Assembly (NCBI GenBank): GCA_030267565.1
Contig: BRXU01000005.1
Coordinates: 3,475,501-3,539,500 of the forward strand
From: Pleodorina starrii
Lineage: Eukaryota; Chlorophyta; Chlorophyceae; Chlamydomonadales; Volvocaceae
Reading direction: 5' to 3'
DNA: 64,000 bases
The notes below the pieces were generated by a model. That model was given only the letters and a program-made list of their open reading frames with translations, was not told where the DNA came from and searched no databases. A program made the position numbers and the translations under genes. Below are positions 56,701 through 64,000 of this stretch, in pieces (positions within the stretch are counted from its first letter, which is position 1; every line of letters begins with the position of its first letter).

Positions 56701-58843
56701 CCACCGTTGCGGTCGCATCTTTGGTACCCACCCCCCGCTCCGCCTCCCCCGCCTCAACAACGTCCGCAGTGTCCGGAGCATATGACTCCCTGACCCCCGC
56801 CTGGCCTCGTCCCGCCCCGCCTCGCCCAGCTCCCCCAGTCCAGTCCGATCCGATCCGTCGCCCACCCACGCATCCAACCCCAACCCCCACCCCCCACCCC
56901 CACCCGCCTCGCCTCGGCCCCCACCCCCCAACCCCCACCCCCCAACCCCCACCCCCCAACCCCCACCCCCCAACCCCCACCCCCCAACCCCCAACCCCCA
57001 ACCCCCAACCCCCAGGAGGACGACGAGCAGCTCCGCGGCACTGTGGAGCGGCTTCGTCAGGACATCATCAACATGCAGGGGGGAGTGCTGGAGGCGCAGG
57101 TGGGAGGGTGGGAGGGTGAGGGTGGGAGGGTGCGTGGCGGGTAGGGCCGGGCGGGGACGCGCGAGCAGGAAGGGACCGGAAGCGGCGGCGGATGGCTGCT
57201 GCATCCTATTCCCCCTCCCTCCCTCCCTCCCCCGTTCCCATCCCTGGCCTCGGCTATGGCACTCATATAAAGGAGCATATCACTCCCTGCCCCCCTCCTC
57301 CTCCCTCCCCCCCTTCTTGTTTCATTGTTGCAAATTCACTCTTCAAACCCCCTCCCTCCCCCTCCTCTTCCCTCCCGTCCCCTCCCCCCTTCCCTCCCCC
57401 TCCCTCCCTCCCTCCCTCCGTGTCCGGCTCCAGGGCGCCGCTGCCGCTGCCAACAACCTGGCTGAGCGGCAGGCGGTTGCCACCTCTGGGAGTGTGGTGT
57501 ACGTCACGGACCTGCCGGAGCGGATGCCCCTCCTGGAGTTGGGGGCGATGACGGGTGGGTCGATGACGGGGGAGGGGGAGGGAGGGGAGGGGAGGGGAGG
57601 GGAGGGGAGGGGAGGGGAGGGGAGGGGAGGGGAGGGGAGGGGAGGGGAGGGGAGGGGAGGGGAGGGGAGGGGAGGGGAGGGGAGGGGAGGGGAGGGGAGG
57701 GGAGGGGAGGGGAGGGGAGGGATTCCTGGGGGGTCTCCTTGGGTGGTGGGATCCTGCGGGGAGACATGAGTTGGGGGGCCCTGGGGGGTTCCTGGGGTGT
57801 CCTCAGGGGTTGATTGGGGGAGGGGGGGTCCTGTGGGGCGGTGGGGGGTTTGTATGCATGGGCGGCTGGGTGGCTGGGAGTGGGTGGCTGGGTGAGGGGG
57901 GTGGGGTGGGGGGTCGGTGGGGTATCGCATAACGCTGGCGTCACACGAAACAAAAGGGCCTGGGGTGGTGCTGCTCCGGCCTGTACGTGGATACCCCCCC
58001 CTCCCCTCCCCTCCCCTCCCCTTCCCCAGCGGAACCCTCCGGAGGGAAGCCGTCCCTCCTCTCCCCCTGCCACTCCACTCCACTCCTCCCCCTTCCACTC
58101 CACTCGCTCGCTGACGCCGTCTCTGTTCCTTCGCTGCGGCATCTTCTCTCTTGAACCTCCCCCACCCACCCACCCACCCACCCACCTCCACTTCCCCCCA
58201 AACCCCCACCCACCCCCCAACCCCCCAACCCTCAAACCCCCAAACAACCCTCCTGACAGCCGGTGAGGAGCGGCGCGAGTTGGCCACCAAGTACGAGTCC
58301 AGTGTGGGTCAGATCTGGGACCAGTTGAGACACGTGGAGGGAAGTTTGGCGCTGGGGCTGACACTGGCGGAGACATCGCACGTGGCGGCACTGCAGGCGA
58401 GCAGGGGGGAGGGGAGGGGAGGGGGGAAGTGGAGGGGTAATAAGAACGGCCCGGGGCGAGGGGGAGGGGGGGGGAGGGGGAGTTTTAAGAGTGAATTTGC
58501 AACAAAGAAACAAGAAGCCCTGCGGACGTTGTAGTCTGAAGGTCGACTGGAGGGGAGGGGAGGGGAGGGGGGCCAGGCGGGGATGGCAGAGGAGGGGGGA
58601 ACGGTGAAGCAGGAAAATAAGAAGACGGTGTCTCTGTCTCTCTCTAACTCTCTCTAACTCTCCCTTACCCTTTCCCTCTCACAGCTCGCGGGCCCCCTCC
58701 ATCCCCCTTTGGCTGGTGGCTGCGCTGTTGGCGAGTTTGCCCCGTCTCCCCCCGTTCCGCCGCCCAGGCCGCGCGTCGGAAGCCCTTCATCCCCGCGGCC
58801 CCCATCCCCGTGTGCCTGTGCCGCCCCTGCCCGCCCACACAGG

Positions 58844-58876
<33 letters not shown>

Positions 58877-61800
58877 ACACCCCTGCACGCACATGCACAT
58901 GAACACGCCCGCTACTTCACCCCACACCCCCACACCCCAATTGACCCTCCGTACCCCCCCTCCCTTACCCCCCCCCTTCCAGCCGCACTTCCTCGGCCCG
59001 TTCAGTAACCCCTTCCGCACACACACACACACAAACAACCCCACCCCCACCCCCACCCGTTCGCTAACGCCGTCTCCTTCTCCGCTGCGGTATTTTCTTT
59101 CCACCCCCGCCCACCCACCCTTCCACACCACCCCCCCCACCACCCCCTCAGGAGGTGGATGAGGCCAAGGAAGCCACCAATGAGGTGCTTCAGCGAGTGG
59201 ATGACGTGAAGCGCCACGTCAGTGCGCTGGAGGGCAAACTGGAGAGCTTCAATACACAGGTGGGGGGTGGGGGGTGAGCCCCTGACTGACTGGCTGGGGG
59301 GGGAGGGGTTGCGGATGTGTGTGATCCTGTGTTTGGAGCTGCTTGGAGCTGCTTGGGATGGTCCTTGCTTTGGTGGTTGGGGGGCGATGCGGGCGTGGGT
59401 GGTTGCACTCGGAGGGGGGAGAGGGGAGGGGCTATCAGGGGTGGGGGTGGGGGTGGGGTGTGCTGAGAAGGCACGAAACCGCAGCGAAGGAAAGGCGGGG
59501 GGTGTGGAACCCCCTTCCCACCCTCTCCACACACACACACACGCGCGCGCACACACACATACAAAAGCACTCCACCCACTCCCTCGCTTGCCTTCTGTAC
59601 CCCACCCCCACCCCCCTCTCTACCCCAACCCCCCTCCTCCCCCTCCTCCGCCGTCTCCATCCCTTCGCTGCGGTATCTTCTTCATTTCCCCCCTCCTCCC
59701 CCCCTTCCCTCCCCCGCCTCCTCCCCCCCTTCCCTCCCCCCCCTCCTGTCAGGTTGCCGCCGCCATCAACCCGCTCCACAACTCCCTGGCCGCCGCCACC
59801 GAGCGCCTGGAGCACCTGGCCGCCACCAAACAGGACGCAGCCACCTCCATCAAGCAGGCGGATGTGGAGCTGGGGGTGGCTCGGGCCATTGAGCACGCGG
59901 ACAGGCGGGGGGACAACCTGCTCAAGGTGGGGCGAGGAAGGGGGTAGGGGTGATGGATGGTGGTGATGGGTGGGGGTTGGGATGGGAAAGACCCGTGGGT
60001 CGGTGGGTCTACCTCGTGGATCTCCCTCGCCCCCCCCCTAAACCCCAAACCCCAAACCCGAACCCAAACCCAATCCCACCCTGGTGCCTGCCGTACCCTC
60101 CCCAAACCCCCTCCCCCCCTGCCCATCCCTCCCCCCTCCCCTCCTCCCTCCCGGGGGCAACCCCCTCCCCCCCCCTCAGGCCATCGCGGGTGTCGAGGCC
60201 CGTCTTGAGGCTCTTGCTGACTGCACCCCCAACAAGGGTGAGGTGGTGCTGACATCCGACCTGGAGGCGCTGCTCACGGAACATGCACACGAGCTGGACC
60301 TGCATCTGGAGAGACTCAAGGCGGAGCTGCTGGCGGGGATTGGGGCCAAGGTGGGGGGGCGGGCAGGGGGGATGGGGAGGGGAGGGGGAAGGGGGGGGGG
60401 AAACGGGGAGGGGGAAGGGGGGGTTGGGGGAGGTCTGCCGTATGTCGTGTGTTCCGGACCCCCCCTCCCTTTCTCCGGGCTGGCTGGCCTACCGGGGCTG
60501 TTGAGACTGTCTTTCCCCGCACCCTGAAACCCTGCCCCAGCTGCCAGCTGCCTACCAGACCCCCCTTGGGCCTGGGCATGGGTCTGTTCGTCGCCAACCT
60601 CACCTCGCCTCCATTCCACCGCTGCGGCCTCGTGTTTATACCACCCCCACACCCTCCCCCCCCCTTGCCCAACCTTCTTCCCCCCTTGCTCCCCCCCCAA
60701 AACCCAAAGGTTGATCGTGAGGAGCTTGCGGGTGTGGACGGTCGGCTGGGCGGTCGGTTGGAGGGTCTAGAGGGGGCTCTGCTCAAGGGGCTGCGAGCCA
60801 TCAGTGACAAGGTGTCCGCAGCGCTGGGGGAGAAACTGGACCTGGTCAAGTTCAATGAGTTCAAGCTGCAGGTAACGGGGACGTGACGTGACGTGACGGG
60901 ACGGGACGGGACGGGACGGGACGGGGTGTTGCTGGGATGTGCTGCTGGGGGTGGGTGTCTAGGGGGTTGGGTAGGTGGGAGGGGAGGATTGGGGGGAGGA
61001 GGGGGAACAGGCTGCTCTCTCGCCCTCCCGCCCAACCCCAACCCCGCTTCCACCACGGTTTTTTTTACTCTGTGAAGCCACCCACACCCCTCCCACCCCT
61101 CCCGGCTACCCCCCCCCCCCCCCCCCACACACACACACATACATACCCCGCTCCCCAACACTACAGCACCCCCTCCCCCTCCCCTTTTCTCCCCACCCGG
61201 GTTCGAATCCCCTCCGGTGCAGGTTCGCGCCATCCTGGCCGACGTGGAGGACCGCCTCCGCGACTGGAGCCCCCTGGCCTTCGGCACCAAATCCTCCCTG
61301 GGCACCGACCCGCTCACCGCCGGGGCCCCCGGAGCGCCCTCCTGCCTGTGCTGCGACTCCCGGGTGCGCTCGGTTCGGGACCTGCGGGCCATGGGCTTCA
61401 AAGAAGATGACCGGGTGTTCTCACCCGATAAGCTGCCGCTGCAGGACCCGCTGCTGCCGTCCATACAGGTAAGGTTTGGGAGTGGGAGGTGGGGGGGGGG
61501 TTGGGGGGTTGAGGGGTGAGAGGGGGGTGAGAGGGGTGGCGAGGTAGGAGGGGTGAGGGGTGTTCATCTCCATCTCTAACCCCTCCTTCCCCCTCCTTGC
61601 CAGGGCACCTTTCCCCGCGGCCTATACGTGGATTAGCCCCCCGGCCCCCGGCCCTCCCTCCCGCACCAGATCCAATGACGGCCCTTCACTCTTACACCCC
61701 AACACCTCCTTCCCCTCCCACCGCCTCCCACCCCCACCATCCCAACCCCCCCATCCCCCTTCCCCATCCCCCTTCTAATTACCCCCTTTCTTTCCGCCAG

Positions 61801-62523
61801 GGCAACCGCGCTGCCTCTCTGGGCGCCCACCTGAACGCCCGCCTCAGCACCCGGGTAGCCACCGCGGACGCCCGACTTCGAACCACAAGCAGTCTCATGG
61901 AACCCCTGCCCTCGGCCTCGAGCAACGGAGGAGGGGGAGGAGGGGGAGGGGGAGGGGGAGGAGGCAACCCCGGCGCGGCACCGGGCACCGCCTCGAGCGC
62001 CGGCGGCCTGGCAGCGTCGGTGGACGCGGGGGTGTTTGGGTCGCTGCCGCCGCAGGCGACGCGGGAGGAGCGGCTGGCGTCGGCGGGGGCGGCACGGCAG
62101 GCGTCGGCGCGGGGGATGAAGGTCAAGGTAGAGACGGTGTCGGGGGGGATCATGAAGGGCCAGCTGCCGTCGCGGCAATCGGTGACGCCTGGAGGCGGCG
62201 GAGCCGCCGCCGGAGGCGGCGGCGGCGGCGGCGGCCTGGCGGCCGCCGCGGGGATGGCGCCGCCGCGGGCGCCGCGGACGCCGGTGGCGGCGGCGGCGAC
62301 GGCAACGGGGCTGCCGCAGCACCTGCTGGTGCTGGGTGGCGCCGGCGGCGCCGCCGCTGCGGCGGCCGCCGCCGGCGCGGCGGCGGTGGCGGCGGCGGTG
62401 CACGGGCACGACTATGGCAGCGGCGCGCTGCGGCCCATGTCCCCCTGGCGGGCCGACATGCCGGTGGGGATGGAAATGGAGACGGGGCCCATGGCGCTCG
62501 GAGGCGGCGGCGGAGGGGCTTAG
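53790..62523 (+). CDS. Coiled-coil protein with DUF4795/QRICH2-like CxCC region
   Basis: Fourteen exons: 53790-53870, 53993-54049, 54401-54484, 55008-55237, 56494-56545, 57016-57099, 57434-57554, 58260-58396, 59152-59259, 59753-59926, 60180-60350, 60710-60871, 61223-61468, 61801-62523. They encode 809 residues. Most of residues 28-500 is heptad-like helix (for example CAKENAALRAEVAELR, ERLRQDIINMQGGV, DDVKRHVSALEGKLESF), so it should form coiled coils. Residues 528-533 read CLCCDS, followed by RVRSVRDLRAMGFKEDD, resembling the CISCDRP core of DUF4795 proteins such as QRICH2, which is needed for sperm flagella. A flagellar or axonemal role is inferred from this. The last 240 residues are Gly/Ala-rich and disordered. 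Most introns are phase 0 and exons often end in CAG. Intron 8 appears to use a GC donor (CTGCAG|GCGAGC). Confidence 0.75.
55652..55690 (-). repeat. Dispersed motif B, reverse copy in intron 4
   Basis: GAAGATACCGCAGCGAAGGG then ACGGAGACGGCG is the reverse complement of motif B. A second reverse copy lies at 56027-56070 in the same intron of the coiled-coil gene. Confidence 0.8.
56754..56800 (+). repeat. Dispersed motif A1 in coiled-coil gene intron 5
   Basis: CAACAACGTCCGCAGTGTCC then GGAGCATATGACTCCCTGAC: the same two segments as at 52384-52445 but with the spacer between them shortened. Confidence 0.75.
56880..57015. repeat. CCCCCAACCCCCAC tandem repeat
   Basis: Seven- and 14-nt units of C-runs broken by AA or AC fill the end of intron 5 up to the acceptor of exon 6. 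Confidence 0.9.
57268..57348 (+). repeat. Dispersed motifs A1 and A2 together, intron 6
   Basis: AAGGAGCATATCACTCCCTG is followed 25-30 nt later by CTTGTTTCATTGTTGCAAAT and TCACTCTTCAAA. This is the only copy in the window with both halves complete, so it best shows the element's layout. Confidence 0.8.
57575..57721. repeat. GGGGA pentanucleotide repeat in intron 7
   Basis: About 29 uninterrupted GGGGA units on the sense strand of the coiled-coil gene, flanked by G-rich sequence. G-quadruplex formation is likely. Confidence 0.95.
58106..58152 (+). repeat. Dispersed motif B, intron 7
   Basis: CGCTGACGCCGTCTCTGTTC then CTTCGCTGCGGCATCTTCTC. Motif C (57971-57999) lies just upstream in the same intron. 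Confidence 0.8.
58482..58530 (-). repeat. Dispersed motif A2, reverse copy in intron 8
   Basis: The reverse complement reads CAACGTCCGCAGGGCTTCTT then TTGCAAATTCACTCTT, linking the CAACGTCCGCAG segment directly to the A2 segment. Confidence 0.8.
59049..59100 (+). repeat. Dispersed motif B, intron 8
   Basis: CGCTAACGCCGTCTCCTTCT then CCGCTGCGGTATTTTCTTTC. A further copy lies at 59650-59690 in intron 9 (CCATCCCTTCGCTGCGGTAT). Confidence 0.8.
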
Positions 62524-64000
62524 GAGGGCAGGGCACGGCAAGAGGAGGAGGAGGATGACGAGAGCTTTTGTGTATCACCTCGTTGTTAATCGGCCCGCGC
62601 CGCGCGACGCCTCGGCGTGTTGGTGCCTTTTGTATCACTTAAAGAAAACAGCACAACCCAATCAACCCAACCGATCGGACCGGATCGGATCGGATCGCGC
62701 ACATCATCACTTGCAGAAGGACTAGCTCATGGAGGACGTTGCGTTTGGAGAAGACTCCTTGATTGTAGGACTTATACGTACTTATGTTCATGTGTATGTT
62801 CATGTGTATGTGTGTCGTGACTCGACATGTGTGACGGCCGTCTGGTGCACGCGCACGCACGCGCGCTCTCGGCACGCAGCGCGCGAGCGTCCGTCCGCGG
62901 GTGGGTGTGTGTGGGGTGGTGGGGGTGGGGGGGGGCGCGCAGCAGGATGACGATGTGGCTTGGGTGGGGGTTGAGAGTGCGAGCCAGCCAGCCCGCTAGG
63001 AAGCCAGGGCGAGGAAAGGGGGGAAGGGGGGTAGCGAAAGGACCTTGGGTTCATTGGGGACGAAGCCGGCGAAGGCCCGCAACTGGCGGCCCTTGCGGAA
63101 AGGGGGGAAGAAGGAGTGTGGTCGGCCCCGGCCCCGGCCCCGGTCCCGGCCCCCTGGAGGAGCACTCAGGAGGGAGTCGGGAAACACGAGCTGGCGCGCG
63201 GCGAATCGGAAGGCGTGCTTTGGGAAGGAGGCCGCTGCAGCTGCTGGTGGTGGTGGTGGTGGTGGTGGTGGTGGTAGTGGGCTGCAAGCCTGAGCGCTGC
63301 AGTTGCCGCTGAAACATGGCTATTGCCTGCCGCCGGTATCGGATAAGGGGCAAGGCGCGCATGACGGTCGGTGTGAGGTGAGGGGTCTGCGCGGCTCGGC
63401 CAATCGAACAGACGCGAATTCAAGCTAGGTGAGGGTGGGTTGGGATGAGGCGAGGGGTCCAGATTTGGCTGTTTAGGGGGGTTGGTGGTTCGCCCAACCC
63501 AGCCATGATCCTGCTTGGGGCGGCGATGCAGAGGCGGTGCGCGCAGTGTGTCCGTGCACCTGGTGTGTCTAAGACAGGACGAGATGCAAGGCATGCCACC
63601 AGAAGCATGAATCCTGTGTGTGGGATGGAGGGGGGGAAGGGGGGAAGAGGGAGAGGGGGGCTCCGGCATACTGTTTTACGCACACGCGTTGCCGCTGTTA
63701 TGCTTCTGGAGCAGCGCTTTCTTTTTCCGCTCACCGACGGATGAGGGACGCGCGACGTGCGCTCATGCGCACGTGTGTGTGTGTGTGCGCTCATGGGCGT
63801 ACGTTTACGTGTAACGGTGTTGTTCTGGGCTGCCCACTCGTGAGCCCATTCGTACGTCATGGTTACGTTCCAGTGGGGGCGGCTGTGTGCGAGCGCAGTC
63901 TCTGCCGGGGGGCCGCGGGCACATGACTGGGCGCGCGTCCTCGCAGGCCAGCGCACACCGCGGCTGGGCGGAGCGAGTGTGTAAGTGTGTGTGTGTGTGT
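62524..64000. other. 3' flank of the coiled-coil gene and window end
   Basis: This contains GGATC-type repeats near 62680, a GGT triplet repeat at 63246-63277 and GT-rich tracts at 63770-63790 and at the very end. Apart from the possible minus-strand exon at 62996-63281, no gene is supported. The nearest plus-strand TGTAA (about 63811) is 1.3 kb after the stop, so the true 3' end is unclear. Confidence 0.45.
62996..63281 (-). CDS. Possible last exon of a minus-strand gene
   Basis: A minus-strand frame runs from a CTTGCAG acceptor-like site at 63282 to a TAG at 62998-62996. After a proline run it reads with protein-like composition: FPKHAFRFAARQLVFPDSLL, then an RG-rich stretch, then FRKGRQLRAFAGFVPNEPKV. 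No family is recognised and the upstream exons were not found. It would be convergent with the coiled-coil gene. It may be chance. Confidence 0.3.

Noticed and set aside
57343..58391. Minus-strand 295-315-codon frames rich in PLPSP repeats
   Set aside because: They are the antisense translation of the GGGGA array and flanking introns of the coiled-coil gene.
61195..61225. tRNA-like T-arm (GGGTTCGAATCCC)
   Set aside because: The T-loop sequence is perfect, but upstream there is only C/T-rich intron: no D-arm, anticodon stem or acceptor pairing. It is just before an exon acceptor.

Overview
The window looks like nuclear DNA of a volvocine or other chlamydomonadalean green alga (Chlamydomonas, Gonium or Volvox relatives). 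The evidence is very high GC, many short introns with C/T-rich acceptors, dense microsatellites, TGTAA-type polyadenylation motifs, Ala/Gly/Gln-rich proteins, and gene families typical of such algae: a plastid VIPP protein, an OPR-like organelle protein and a DUF4795-like flagellar candidate. The species cannot be named from the sequence alone.

Layout. (1) 2007-5161 (+): an F-box-like, leucine-rich protein of 3 exons. (2) 8459-12886 (-): a UBA-like/RGG/Q-rich protein of the GIP1/UBAP2 type, 4 exons, whose first intron holds a near-perfect 62-bp hairpin. (3) 13650-19305 (+): an OPR-like helical-repeat protein with a plastid-type N-terminus, 6 exons, divergent from (2) across 763 bp. (4) 20738-28640 (-) and 31029-37594 (-): tandem cytochrome P450 paralogues, each with 13 exons at matching intron positions. 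(5) 39453-40118 (-): an intronless SAR1-type GTPase. (6) 42195-47060 (-): a VIPP1/VIPP2-family (PspA/IM30) protein with a transit peptide, 9 exons. (7) 48052-52726 (+): a secreted four-cysteine, Gly/Ser-rich protein, 8 exons. (8) 53790-62523 (+): a long coiled-coil protein with a DUF4795/QRICH2-like CxCC region, 14 exons. (9) 62996-63281 (-): a possible terminal exon of another gene.

Gene models were built by hand from splice sites, reading phase and, for the P450s, paralogue comparison. All exon lengths add up to open frames. The genes do not form an operon or a single pathway. Several products point to organelles or membranes: OPR-like and VIPP to the plastid, P450 and SAR1 to the ER/secretory route, and the coiled-coil protein possibly to the flagellum. 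The signals most worth following are the intronic hairpin, the patchy (gene-conversion-like) identity of the two P450s, three GC-AG introns, and a family of short dispersed repeats in introns.
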